A stretch of DNA of 23,128 nucleotides from a virus, in the IMG/VR virus record IMGVR_UViG_3300009526_001064, positions 1-23,128 of that record; one strand, given 5' to 3'. The position numbers and the translations under genes were made by a program. The stretch's first letter is position 1; each line of letters begins with the position of its first letter. Positions 13,252-19,781 of this stretch are shown piece after piece. Under the pieces are notes generated by a model. The model ran no database searches, had not been told where the DNA came from, and worked only from the letters and a program-made list of their open reading frames with translations.

Positions 13252-14625
13252 ATGAGCAATGTAGAACAAGTCATATTACGACACCTATTAATCGATGAAC
13301 CTTATATGCGTAAGGTTCTTCCCTTTGTGAAACCAGAATACTTTCAAGGAGTCTACAATCAAATATTTAATCAGATTGCGAAGTATGTAGCCAAGTATAA
13401 TAAGCTACCAACTCAAGAGGCTTTTAAGATTGAGATAGATCTGAGTGAAAAGTTCACAGACGATCAATATACAGCCGTACTTGAGATACTTCCAAACATA
13501 TTCGATAAAGAAACTGTCAAGGCAAATGACAAGTGGTTAGAGGACACTACTGAGAAGTGGTGTCAAGATAGAGCAATACATAATGCTATTATGGAGTCTA
13601 TCTCCATTATTGATGGTAAGCACAGAGATCTTACTAAGAACGCTCTCCCTGATCTATTGACCAAAGCCTTGGCAGTTTCTTTTGATGCGAATATTGGTCA
13701 CGACTATGTTGAAAATGTGTCAGAACGTTACGACTTCTATCATGCTCAAGAAGAGCGCATACCATTTGATCTAGATTATATGAACAGGATTACTAAAGGT
13801 GGCCTACCTAACAAAACACTGAACGTGGCACTTGCTGGCACTGGTGTAGGTAAATCATTATTCATGTGTCATGTTGCGGCTAATGCTATGACCCAAGGTA
13901 GGAATGTGCTATATATTACAATGGAAATGGCAGAGGAACGTATTGCTGAACGTATAGACGCAAACCTTTTAGATGTGCCACTAGATCAACTAGAGACATT
14001 ATCTAAAGAAATGTTAATTGATAAGGTCCATAACATTGCGGGTAAGAATAATGGTAAACTTATTGTTAAGGAATACCCAACTGGTTCAGCACATACGGGA
14101 CACTTTAGAGCATTACTGAATGAGCTTAAACTAAAGAAAGACTTTATACCTGAGATGATCTTTATAGACTATCTCAACATATGTGCATCTAGTCGAATGA
14201 AAGGCATGGGGGGATCAATCAATTCGTACACTTATATCAAATCTATTGCGGAAGAACTACGTGGACTCGCAGTCGAGTTCGAAGTTCCGATTGTCACTGC
14301 AACGCAAACGACTCGTAGTGGTTATGGTAACTCAGATGTTGGGCTTGAAGATACGAGTGAGTCTTTTGGATTACCCGCTACAGCCGACTTGATGTTTGCT
14401 TTGATTTCAAGTGAAGAACTAGAAGCACTTGGACAGATTATGATCAAACAACTTAAGAATAGATATAACGATCCTAGTGCTAACAAGAGGTTTGTGGTTG
14501 GTGTCGATAGATCTAGAATGAAACTGTTTGATATAGAAGATGCCACAGGTGGACTGATGGATGATACAGCAACCTTTGATAAAACAAATACGGCAGAACG
14601 ATTTAAAGATTTTAAAATGGAGTAA
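13252..14625 (+). CDS. 41: Replicative DNA helicase, T4 gp41 (DnaB)-like
   Basis: Hexameric 5'-3' helicase of the replication fork. The 457-residue protein has an N-terminal helical domain starting VEQVILRHLLID, typical of gp41/DnaB, and a RecA-like C-terminal domain with Walker A AGTGVGKS (195-202), MEMAEERIAERID, Walker B-type MIFIDYLNI, and VPIVTATQTTRSGYGN (the H4/sensor region). The tail DVGLEDTSESFGLPATADL also fits gp41. Length is close to T4 gp41 (475). No strong ribosome binding site precedes ATG 13252. Followed immediately by a 40-residue gene and thyX. Confidence 0.93.
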   Translation: MSNVEQVILRHLLIDEPYMRKVLPFVKPEYFQGVYNQIFNQIAKYVAKYNKLPTQEAFKIEIDLSEKFTDDQYTAVLEILPNIFDKETVKANDKWLEDTTEKWCQDRAIHNAIMESISIIDGKHRDLTKNALPDLLTKALAVSFDANIGHDYVENVSERYDFYHAQEERIPFDLDYMNRITKGGLPNKTLNVALAGTGVGKSLFMCHVAANAMTQGRNVLYITMEMAEERIAERIDANLLDVPLDQLETLSKEMLIDKVHNIAGKNNGKLIVKEYPTGSAHTGHFRALLNELKLKKDFIPEMIFIDYLNICASSRMKGMGGSINSYTYIKSIAEELRGLAVEFEVPIVTATQTTRSGYGNSDVGLEDTSESFGLPATADLMFALISSEELEALGQIMIKQLKNRYNDPSANKRFVVGVDRSRMKLFDIEDATGGLMDDTATFDKTNTAERFKDFKME

Positions 14626-14748
14626 ATGATGGCAGTTAAAGGCATAACAAATAAGAAGAAGACGTGTGTTGGCAAACGTAATGTTAAAACCTCTTCTATG
14701 AACAAAGACAAGAGACGCAACTATAAAAAGTATAGAGGCCAAGGGTAA
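14626..14748 (+). CDS. Small very basic protein, conserved phage type
   Basis: A 40-residue protein starting directly after the helicase stop (ATG 14626, or the adjacent in-frame ATG 14629), with its stop overlapping the thyX start (TAATG). It is dominated by Lys and Arg (NKKKTCVGKR near the start, KDKRRNYKKYRGQG at the end). I recognise the terminal R-x-Y-K-x-Y-R-G-Q-G as recurring in short basic proteins of marine T4-like phages. Function unknown; nucleic-acid binding is plausible from charge. Confidence 0.75.
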   Translation: MMAVKGITNKKKTCVGKRNVKTSSMNKDKRRNYKKYRGQG

Positions 14749-15452
14749 TGAAAGTTAAGTTACTATCTCACTCTCAGCCAGTGCGTCATGTTCATGCTGG
14801 AGAATCAGGTGTAAGAGGCTTGGAGAATATCCAAGATCTTATAGCATACTGTGCTAGGGTATCTAACCCTAGTAACCAAGCAAACACAAAAACCACACAG
14901 AAACTATTAGGTTATCTGATGAAGCACAAGCATTGGTCTCCATTCGAAATGGCCTCTGCTTGTCTTGAAGTTGAAACAACACGTGACATTGCCAGACAGT
15001 TTCTAAGGCATCGTTCATTCTCATTTCAAGAGTTCTCACAACGTTACGCAGATCCTAGTGATATGGATAGTGCGTTTGTTGTTCGTGAGGCACGTCTACA
15101 AGACGAAACCAATAGACAGAATAGTATTCCAAATGATGATGTAGCACTAGATGCTTGGTGGGATGCTCAACAGAAGTTTATTATTGAACACGTTGGTAGG
15201 ATATATAAAGAAGCAAGAGACAGAGGTATTGCCAAGGAGCAAGCAAGGGTAATCTTACCAGAAGGTAATACCGTCTCTAAGATGTATGTGAATGGAACTA
15301 TTCGTAGTTGGATACATTATATCGAACTAAGATCTGCTAATGGCACACAGCAAGAGCATCAAGATATTGCTGTTGAGATTGCCAAAGCCTTATCTAAAAT
15401 ATACCCACAAATCTTGGAGTTTAGTAATGACAGAACTGATACTAAGAAATAA
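14748..15452 (+). CDS. thyX: Flavin-dependent thymidylate synthase
   Basis: Makes dTMP from dUMP with methylenetetrahydrofolate, FAD and NADPH. The 234-residue protein holds the ThyX signature R87-H-R-S-F-S-F-Q-E-F-S-Q-R99 (RHRxxSxxxxSxR form), an upstream LIAYCARVSNP and HKHWSPFEMAS, and the C-terminal half with EQARVILPEGNTV and IHYIELRSANGTQQEHQDIA, all conserved in the family. It starts on the preceding stop and ends 26 bases inside the next oxygenase gene. It supports thymidine supply for phage replication and is common in marine phages; whether it makes dTMP or a modified pyrimidine precursor cannot be told. Confidence 0.96.
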   Translation: MKVKLLSHSQPVRHVHAGESGVRGLENIQDLIAYCARVSNPSNQANTKTTQKLLGYLMKHKHWSPFEMASACLEVETTRDIARQFLRHRSFSFQEFSQRYADPSDMDSAFVVREARLQDETNRQNSIPNDDVALDAWWDAQQKFIIEHVGRIYKEARDRGIAKEQARVILPEGNTVSKMYVNGTIRSWIHYIELRSANGTQQEHQDIAVEIAKALSKIYPQILEFSNDRTDTKK

Positions 15453-16068
15453 AGATATCTTGGCTGACTTAGAGAAAGTTAGAAAAGCAATACTGCCTAA
15501 TCTACATCTATTAATGGATCGGTATCTGAAGCCAAGCCATAAAGATTTTGACGAAAGGTTTATGAGTGAGGAATATCTTAAAAAGCATATGAGTGACTCC
15601 GAACATCTAGGGTATCCTACGGAATTTTTTTCGTATACTATGAGCGACCAAGGCAACTTTAAAGAAATTGATAAGTTTGTCAGAACAGATTTTATAACAA
15701 ACTTGGGTGCAAACTCAGATGCAGTTTTTCTATATTATCCTAAAGGTGGTGGTGTTGGCTGGCATACTAATCAGAATAACTCAGGCTACCAGTTTATCTT
15801 TTCTTGGTCTGAAAAAGGTGATGGATATTTTCAATATTATGATAAGAAAAAAGAAGAGATAGTTAAGATACCTGATGTTGCTGGTTGGCAAGCCAGATGC
15901 TATCACTTTGGTGTGGAAGAGGAAGACCAATGTTGGCACTCTGCATACACTAACGTACCCCGTATAACTGTTTGCGCTCTGTTTAGATGGTGGGATAAAC
16001 CACATATGAAAGAGCAAGTTTTGGCTATGAAAGATCAACTCATAGAAGACATAGAATCGGAGATTTAA
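15427..16068 (+). CDS. 2OG-Fe(II) oxygenase-like protein with an HxN metal motif
   Basis: A 213-residue protein. ATG 15427 was chosen because GGAG lies 6 bases upstream; an open extension to 15340 lies inside thyX. The C-terminal half has the double-stranded beta-helix pattern: GGGVGWHTNQNNSGYQFIFS with H113-T-N115 in place of the usual H-x-D/E, then CWHSAY with H171 and VPRITV with R179. The Asn in place of the acidic ligand is unusual for a classical 2OG oxygenase; I recall similar H-T-N forms in other marine phage proteins, so it may be a genuine subfamily, possibly with changed metal chemistry. The substrate is unknown. Directly followed by a gene starting one base after its stop. Confidence 0.72.
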   Translation: MTELILRNKDILADLEKVRKAILPNLHLLMDRYLKPSHKDFDERFMSEEYLKKHMSDSEHLGYPTEFFSYTMSDQGNFKEIDKFVRTDFITNLGANSDAVFLYYPKGGGVGWHTNQNNSGYQFIFSWSEKGDGYFQYYDKKKEEIVKIPDVAGWQARCYHFGVEEEDQCWHSAYTNVPRITVCALFRWWDKPHMKEQVLAMKDQLIEDIESEI

Positions 16069-16314
16069 ATGGGCAAAAAACTTTCAACATACTACTGTGG
16101 AGATACTACAGATGGAGATTATTGCGAAGTACATATTGACATGAAAGAAGAATTGTTGTATATTAAGTACTATAGGGCCGAATCATCTGCGTACTTCCAC
16201 CTTGAAGAATTTAGAAACAAAGCACTAAGATATGTTGAAGATGCCGCAGAGAACTGGACTATGGGAATAAAGAAACTAGATGATAATATAATGTATGAAA
16301 GAACCTTATTATGA
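16069..16314 (+). CDS. Small conserved hypothetical protein
   Basis: An 81-residue acidic protein starting immediately after the preceding stop and ending with an ATGA overlap on the DUF3310 gene. The C-terminal half reads RYVEDAAENWTMGIKKLDDN, a helix I have seen in small proteins of marine phages. No function can be assigned. It has one Cys pair (10, 19), too few to argue for a metal site. Confidence 0.7.
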   Translation: MGKKLSTYYCGDTTDGDYCEVHIDMKEELLYIKYYRAESSAYFHLEEFRNKALRYVEDAAENWTMGIKKLDDNIMYERTLL

Positions 16315-16538
16315 CAGACATGGTAAACTCACCTATTCATTATGCCACAGGTGACATTGAGTGTATTGATGCGATGGAAGCTATGACAAAGACTATGAAC
16401 GGAGCCATTGCTCCTCATGCCGCTAATGTATTAAAATATATGTGGCGATGCGAGAGAAAGAATGGTCTTGAAGATATTGATAAGGCTATCTGGTATTTGA
16501 ATAGAATGAAAGAACGATGGAAAGAGACGCACCGATGA
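16311..16538 (+). CDS. DUF3310 protein (nucleotide kinase-like phage protein)
   Basis: A 75-residue protein fitting the DUF3310 pattern: MVNSPIHYATGDIECIDAME at the N-terminus, VLKYMWRCERKNGLEDIDKA in the middle and IWYLNRMKERW at the end. Family members are often annotated as nucleotide kinase-like but have no well-established activity that I know. It frequently lies close to MazG-like genes in phages, as here, where it overlaps the MazG-like start (ATGA). Confidence 0.87.
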   Translation: MTDMVNSPIHYATGDIECIDAMEAMTKTMNGAIAPHAANVLKYMWRCERKNGLEDIDKAIWYLNRMKERWKETHR

Positions 16539-16900
16539 GTAATGTGTTTAAAGATATAGATGTATTCCAAACTGCTTGTGATCAAACACCTAGCATTGCA
16601 AACTATGATATGTATCTTGGTCTTATTGATGAAGAGTATGGTGAACTTGTAGAAGCAATAATAGCAGAAGATCCTATAGAACAACTAGATGCTCTTGTCG
16701 ATATTCTTGTTGTTACTATTGGTGCTATTCGTGCTGGTAACATGGACGGTCAAGGTGCTTGGAAAGAAGTCATGGATACTAACTTTGCTAAGATAGATCC
16801 TGATACTGGAAAGGTTCGTAAGCGTGAAGATGGTAAAGTTCTTAAGCCTGATGGTTGGAGACCACCAGACTTGAAAGCCTTCATTGATTTGAGACTATAA
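16535..16900 (+). CDS. MazG-like nucleotide pyrophosphohydrolase
   Basis: A 121-residue all-alpha NTP-PPase. ATG 16535 overlaps the DUF3310 stop. The metal-binding helices are IDEEYGELVEAI (E-E-x-x-E) and LDALVDILVVTIGA (D-x-x-V-D), the MazG/phosphoribosyl-ATP-pyrophosphohydrolase pattern. The C-terminal part (NFAKIDPDTGKVRKREDGKVLKP.., then GWRPPDL) is the tail typical of phage versions. It hydrolyses nucleotides such as non-canonical dNTPs or, as proposed for cyanophages, affects (p)ppGpp; the actual substrate is not readable. It is one of the genes marine T4-like phages commonly carry. Confidence 0.88.
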   Translation: MSNVFKDIDVFQTACDQTPSIANYDMYLGLIDEEYGELVEAIIAEDPIEQLDALVDILVVTIGAIRAGNMDGQGAWKEVMDTNFAKIDPDTGKVRKREDGKVLKPDGWRPPDLKAFIDLRL

Positions 16901-16901
16901 T

Positions 16902-17177
16902 ATGTTTACCATAGAGTTTGATGATGATGAGACTTGTATCACCTTGTTAGATAACACGGGTGAACTTGAAGACGTGAATATCTTACTCTATGATGATTAC
17001 TGTCACATAAGACAATGGAACCAAAGTATAAACTATTGGGAGATTGTCACGTTAACTTCAGAGATGTATCTTGCTTTAATGAAAGCATGGCAGTTACCAG
17101 AAGGTTCTTATGTGATAGACAAGAGAACTGATAGGACAAAAGTAATGACTCCGAAACGTCCTACCACTTCCCGTTAA
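16902..17177 (+). CDS. Conserved small phage protein, unknown function
   Basis: A 91-residue acidic protein two bases after the MazG-like gene. The pattern MFTIEFDDDETCITLLDNTG, then ILLYDDYCHIRQWNQ and a helix LALMKAW, matches a beta-rich family seen repeatedly in T4-like marine phages. No known function. Its 3' end overlaps by 17 bases the 3' end of the convergent minus-strand gene, so this is where the long plus-strand block meets a late gene. Confidence 0.8.
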   Translation: MFTIEFDDDETCITLLDNTGELEDVNILLYDDYCHIRQWNQSINYWEIVTLTSEMYLALMKAWQLPEGSYVIDKRTDRTKVMTPKRPTTSR

Positions 17178-17637
17178 TTGATCCGACATACCAGATACCG
17201 CCTGATGCCATACCTATCGCAATCAGAACTATAGCCCCAATGATTATAGCGTTAATCATTGCTTCTCTTCTTTCTATAGCGGCTTGTACTGTGGCTTTTT
17301 GGTGCTTCCTCATCTCTTTTTCAGTATGCACGATTTCACGCCAAGCCGATGGTCCGTAATATAGCGATATATATTCCCGGAGTTCCTCACGCATATCGTC
17401 TGCCTTTTTCTTATGCATGAAAACTTCTAATGCATTGGCTTCCACACCACCACCCATCTTTTTCCACCAAGGCGGCTTCTCTGCTTTTTGCCCAGCAAAA
17501 TCTAAATCACTTATAGCCTTTCCCCACTGCCCAAGTTGAGAAGTCATATCTTGCAAATCTTTCCCAGCATCTATAGCAGACTTTATTCCCTTAAATGCTG
17601 AAGTGGCTAAACCGATAGCTGTAAATGGATCTATCAT
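17161..17637 (-). CDS. Late membrane-anchored phage protein, unknown function
   Basis: A 158-residue minus-strand protein with AAAAGGA eight bases before ATG. It starts MIDPFTAIGLATSAFKGIKS, followed by GKDLQDMTSQLGQWGKAISD, then a charged helical region with ALEVFMHKKKADDMREELRE, and one C-terminal membrane span (about 130-152, MINAIIIGAIVLIAIGMASG). I recognise this arrangement in many T4-like marine phages, where it remains uncharacterised. It is preceded by a perfect T4-type late promoter, so it is expected to be made with structural or lysis proteins. A role in the virion or lysis is an inference. Confidence 0.82.
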   Translation of the reverse strand: MIDPFTAIGLATSAFKGIKSAIDAGKDLQDMTSQLGQWGKAISDLDFAGQKAEKPPWWKKMGGGVEANALEVFMHKKKADDMREELREYISLYYGPSAWREIVHTEKEMRKHQKATVQAAIERREAMINAIIIGAIVLIAIGMASGGIWYVGSINGKW

Positions 17638-17659
17638 TTATTATTCCTTTTATTACTAT

Positions 17660-17667
17660 TATTTATA
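17660..17667 (-). promoter_or_regulatory. T4-type late promoter (TATAAATA)
   Basis: On the minus strand the sequence reads exactly TATAAATA, the T4 late-promoter -10 element used by the gp55 sigma factor, with 22 bases between it and the ATG of the minus-strand gene ending at 17637. The same element with similar spacing precedes the other minus-strand gene (18702-18709). It implies that the phage encodes gp55/gp33-like factors elsewhere. Confidence 0.85.
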
Positions 17668-17678
17668 AAAAAAGGCAC

Positions 17679-17707
17679 TTGACATGAAGATAAACTTGTG
17701 CTAATCT
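17679..17707 (+). promoter_or_regulatory. Sigma70-like (early-type) promoter
   Basis: TTGACA (17679-17684), 17-base spacer, TAATCT (17702-17707). The discriminator ATAAGAATAACAAG (17708-17721) is identical to that of the promoter at 2956. It leads to AAGGAG and ATG 17733. The three-fold recurrence makes this a convincing promoter family of the phage. Confidence 0.85.
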
Positions 17708-17732
17708 ATAAGAATAACAAGGAGTGATTCGT

Positions 17733-17936
17733 ATGTCATGGACATTAAGTTCAACACAAAGTGAGTATACTTGGGAAAGTACAACAGAACTGCACACTAA
17801 TGGTATGACTGTTGATACTTGGGCTGAAGCAGAGTCTTGGTGGGAGTGCTGGTCTTTGGCTAGGAATGTTAATAGAACAGTTGATACTTTGACAGACAAT
17901 AGTACTAATACTGTTGTTAGAGTTAGGTTGCAGTAA
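17733..17936 (+). CDS. Small hypothetical protein, Trp/Thr-rich
   Basis: A 67-residue protein; ATG 17733 is 8 bases after AAGGAG, better than the GTG at 17724 that lies within the ribosome binding site. It is unusually rich in Trp and Thr (TWAEAESWWECWS in the middle) and short on Lys. No family recognised. As the first gene behind an early-type promoter it may be an early host-takeover protein, a class that is typically small and unconserved; this is inference. Confidence 0.7.
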   Translation: MSWTLSSTQSEYTWESTTELHTNGMTVDTWAEAESWWECWSLARNVNRTVDTLTDNSTNTVVRVRLQ

Positions 17937-18032
17937 ATGAGAAGTAGGAGTGTAGGAATGGCTGAAGCATTATATAACTTGCGGATAAAGAGAGCAAAAG
18001 AAATAAATGAATGGTTGAGGTTGATGCAATGA
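17937..18032 (+). CDS. Very small hypothetical protein
   Basis: A 31-residue frame starting directly after the preceding stop (ATG 17937). An in-frame ATG at 17958, closely preceded by GTAGGA, gives a 24-residue MAEALYNLRIKRAKEINEWL product, perhaps the real one. It is a single basic amphipathic helix by appearance. The stop overlaps the next start (ATGA), which supports translation. Confidence 0.45.
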   Translation: MRSRSVGMAEALYNLRIKRAKEINEWLRLMQ

Positions 18033-18244
18033 GCAATCAAAGATCAGGTAAGTGGAAACCAGCGGCTATGCCCGATGGCAACACAGATATGAAACTACGC
18101 AACTTCTTCCGCACAGCCGCAAGTGTTGTTGATGAAGATAGTGACGCACAGTTTTACTTTGAACAAATCGTTGAGCATATCAACAATGGCGGCAATCTAT
18201 ATTCAGATGATCCTATTGCTATTCGTAGGATCTTAGGAACCTAG
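18029..18244 (+). CDS. Small hypothetical protein
   Basis: A 71-residue protein; ATG 18029 overlaps the preceding stop, while the longer frame from 18011 lacks a better ribosome binding site. The sequence (QRSGKWKPAAMP.., LRNFFRTAASVVDEDSDAQF, then a helical tail ending RRILGT) is not recognised. Its last base abuts the last base of the convergent minus-strand gene at 18245, leaving no intergenic space. Confidence 0.68.
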   Translation: MSNQRSGKWKPAAMPDGNTDMKLRNFFRTAASVVDEDSDAQFYFEQIVEHINNGGNLYSDDPIAIRRILGT

Positions 18245-18676
18245 TTATTTTTTTGGAGTATCATTTTTACCTTTAGAGTAAGCTTGTGCTCCAAAGAACG
18301 CCGCCACCAAACCAGCAATAGCGACAAAGTACGTAGGAGCAATGTCTCCTATTATTTTTGCGGCACCTTCCATCTTTAAAAGAGATGTGATCATTATTAG
18401 TCCGGGGTATAGAAGCATTCCCCAGAGCGCAAACCATGCCATGGCTCTGATCTGATCCTCTTTAGCATCTTCATTTTCATGACGTTTCTTAGTGTGTTCA
18501 AACTCTGCTATTTCTTTGGCACGTGCCATTTCTTCATCAGTGATAATCCCATCACCATCTGCATCTAAATGAGCGAAAACACTTTCTGGTTGAAGCGTGA
18601 GGCTTCCCCCCTTATCTTTAGATTCTTTAGTTGACATTTCTACTCCAAATGAATTTTTATTATCATCATCAGACAT
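18245..18676 (-). CDS. EF-hand, two-span membrane protein, late gene
   Basis: A 143-residue minus-strand protein. Residues 38-49 form a textbook EF-hand loop (D38, D40, D42, T46, E49; DADGDGIITDEE), followed by a charged coiled region and two predicted membrane spans (about 82-98 WFALWGMLLYPGLIMI and 114-131 YFVAIAGLVAAFFGAQA). The Ser/Lys-rich N-terminus lies before the EF-hand. Similar EF-hand/two-span proteins occur in T4-like marine phages as hypothetical genes. Behind a TATAAATA late box, it would be made late; a calcium-responsive holin-like or virion membrane role is possible but not shown. With one EF-hand only, calcium binding would need pairing or dimerisation. Confidence 0.82.
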   Translation of the reverse strand: MSDDDNKNSFGVEMSTKESKDKGGSLTLQPESVFAHLDADGDGIITDEEMARAKEIAEFEHTKKRHENEDAKEDQIRAMAWFALWGMLLYPGLIMITSLLKMEGAAKIIGDIAPTYFVAIAGLVAAFFGAQAYSKGKNDTPKK

Positions 18677-18701
18677 CTCAATAACCCTATATATTTACAA
18701 G

Positions 18702-18709
18702 TATTTATA
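18702..18709 (-). promoter_or_regulatory. T4-type late promoter (TATAAATA)
   Basis: Exact TATAAATA on the minus strand, 25 bases before the ATG of the EF-hand gene (start at 18676). It mirrors the late box at 17660-17667 and lies in the second copy of the same bidirectional intergenic cassette. Confidence 0.85.
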
Positions 18710-18720
18710 AAAAAAGGCTA

Positions 18721-18749
18721 TTGACATCATGATAAATGTGGGGTATATT
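18721..18749 (+). promoter_or_regulatory. Sigma70-like (early-type) promoter of the accessory operon
   Basis: TTGACA (18721-18726), 17-base spacer, TATATT (18744-18749), followed by AGGA and GTG 18775. It is the only strong promoter seen before the hydrolase, BMP and dioxygenase genes, so it may drive the whole run to about 22957. Confidence 0.83.
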
Positions 18750-18774
18750 TGTATAGAGTAATTAGGAATGATTC

Positions 18775-19290
18775 GTGTACAATTTCTTCAAAAAAAATGT
18801 AGTAAATATAGCGAGTGGTGGCATAACAATGGGTATAGTAGGTATGGTATTGGTAGGGGCATCTATGATGGCTCCACCTGAGTTAGTTTCAAAAGACCAT
18901 GAATGTCTATCCATGAATATTTATCATGAGAGTCGTGGCGAGAGAGCGGAAGGTCAAATTGCAGTAGCCTTTACCACAATAAATCGAGTAAAACATACTC
19001 AGTGGCCTTCTACTATATGTGATGTAGTATATCAACCTTATCAGTTTAGTTGGACGCACCTTATAAAAAATCAATCCCCCAAAGAAACAAAAGCTTGGAA
19101 GAGAGCGCAAGTCATAGCAAGAGATGTTCTGATTGGTAATGTAGTAGATCCTACAAATGGCGCTGTATTCTACCATGCCAACTGGATTAAAAATCCTTAT
19201 TGGGCAAAAGAAATGACCTTATCAAAGGTTATTGGAAACCACTTATTTTATACATGGGACGGAGTTTGGGATGATGATAAATCAAAGTGA
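18775..19290 (+). CDS. SleB-type cell-wall hydrolase with N-terminal membrane anchor
   Basis: A 171-residue protein starting at GTG 18775 (AGGA 7 bases upstream). A basic N-terminus is followed by one hydrophobic span (about 13-33), which may be a membrane anchor or a signal-arrest-release segment. The rest matches the Hydrolase_2/SleB domain: CLSMNIYHESRGERAEGQIAV (44-64) with the catalytic-type Glu in YHESRGE, INRVKHTQWPSTICDVVYQ, QFSWT and a C-terminal GAVFYHANW...PYWAKEM. The family cleaves peptidoglycan. It may be the endolysin or an accessory lysis protein; its early-type promoter is unexpected for a lysis gene. Confidence 0.88.
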   Translation: MYNFFKKNVVNIASGGITMGIVGMVLVGASMMAPPELVSKDHECLSMNIYHESRGERAEGQIAVAFTTINRVKHTQWPSTICDVVYQPYQFSWTHLIKNQSPKETKAWKRAQVIARDVLIGNVVDPTNGAVFYHANWIKNPYWAKEMTLSKVIGNHLFYTWDGVWDDDKSK

Positions 19291-19468
19291 GATACCGATT
19301 GAACTAGAGTGTTGGATGTTAAAGAATGGTGTCATGTCAAGTGAGCATAGACCAGCCAATCCAGATATTGTTTGGCCTAAAGAAGAAACTGAACACGCAC
19401 GAGCATTACGCACTGGTATTTCTAGTTCGTGGAAACCAGCCCTAGATAATGAACAACCACCCTTCTAA
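19271..19468 (+). CDS. Small hypothetical protein
   Basis: A 65-residue acidic protein; start at ATG 19271 (GGAG 6 bases upstream), rather than the in-frame ATG upstream at 19232, which lies within the hydrolase gene. It overlaps the hydrolase end by 20 bases and its stop overlaps the next ATG. The sequence has three Trp and is Pro/Glu-rich (IVWPKEETEHARALRTG). No family recognised. Confidence 0.62.
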   Translation: MMINQSEIPIELECWMLKNGVMSSEHRPANPDIVWPKEETEHARALRTGISSSWKPALDNEQPPF

Positions 19469-19650
19469 TGTATATAACACCATGCGTACAGATATGTAGG
19501 ATAGATCCTTTTTCTGAGGTTTGTATAGGGTGTGGAAGAACAGGAAAAGAAATTTCTAAATGGTCTAAAATGTCTTATTATGAAAGACAGAAAGTAATGA
19601 AGAGATTAGGTTATGGTAAAAGAACTTCGAGAAAAGAAGTTAGGAAGTGA
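19468..19650 (+). CDS. DUF1289 protein, Cys-rich
   Basis: A 60-residue protein with TPCVQICRIDPFSEVCIGCG (Cys 6, 10, 19, 22), RTGKEISKWSKMSYYERQKV and a basic tail; this is the DUF1289 pattern, a small probably metal-binding family widespread in proteobacteria. Its function is unknown to me. Finding it in a phage accessory operon suggests acquisition from a proteobacterial host. The ATG overlaps the preceding stop by one base. Confidence 0.88.
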   Translation: MYITPCVQICRIDPFSEVCIGCGRTGKEISKWSKMSYYERQKVMKRLGYGKRTSRKEVRK

Positions 19651-19781
19651 AACTCTTAAAAGAGAATAGAAAATATATTCTTTATGGAGATGATGGTATG
19701 GTAATAATTATAACCTCTCAAAAATCTGTGATATATAGTATTCAGAATACTTTAAAAAAAATAAGAAGAAAAACAAAATGA
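19647..19781 (+). CDS. Small hypothetical protein
   Basis: A 44-residue basic frame that starts with GTG overlapping the DUF1289 stop (GTGA), with TAGGA just upstream, and ends overlapping the next ATG. It contains a hydrophobic strand (GMVIIITSQKSVIYSI) and a K/R tail. Continuous overlaps at both ends are the main evidence; composition is AT-rich and no family is recognised. Confidence 0.5.
   Translation: MKLLKENRKYILYGDDGMVIIITSQKSVIYSIQNTLKKIRRKTK

Larger units (their letters stand above)
17660..17732. repeat. Bidirectional promoter cassette, copy 1
   Basis: The intergenic sequence from the late box through the plus-strand sigma70-like promoter to the ATTCGT before the start is a near copy of 18702-18774. 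Both begin TATTTATAAAAAAAGGC, continue with TTGACAT after two bases, and end with ATTCGT. Each directs a late minus-strand membrane gene on one side and a plus-strand gene on the other. Confidence 0.85.
18702..18774. repeat. Bidirectional promoter cassette, copy 2
   Basis: Near copy of 17660-17732: the same 17-base left end with the late box, then TTGACAT after two bases, then a spacer of the same length, then AGGA and ATTCGT directly before the GTG start at 18775. The -10 to start part has diverged more than the left half. Confidence 0.83.

Noticed and set aside
16136-16164. TTGACA-17-TATATT promoter-like sequence on the plus strand
   Set aside because: It lies within the coding sequence at 16069-16314, lacks the ATAAGAATAACAAG/ATTCGT context of the three accepted promoters, and no gene start follows closely. 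AT-rich coding DNA produces such matches by chance.
18236-18256. TAGG/CCTA with a following T-run between the convergent genes as a bidirectional terminator
   Set aside because: The stem is only about four base pairs with a two-base loop; not enough to call a terminator, though transcription probably does end in this region.
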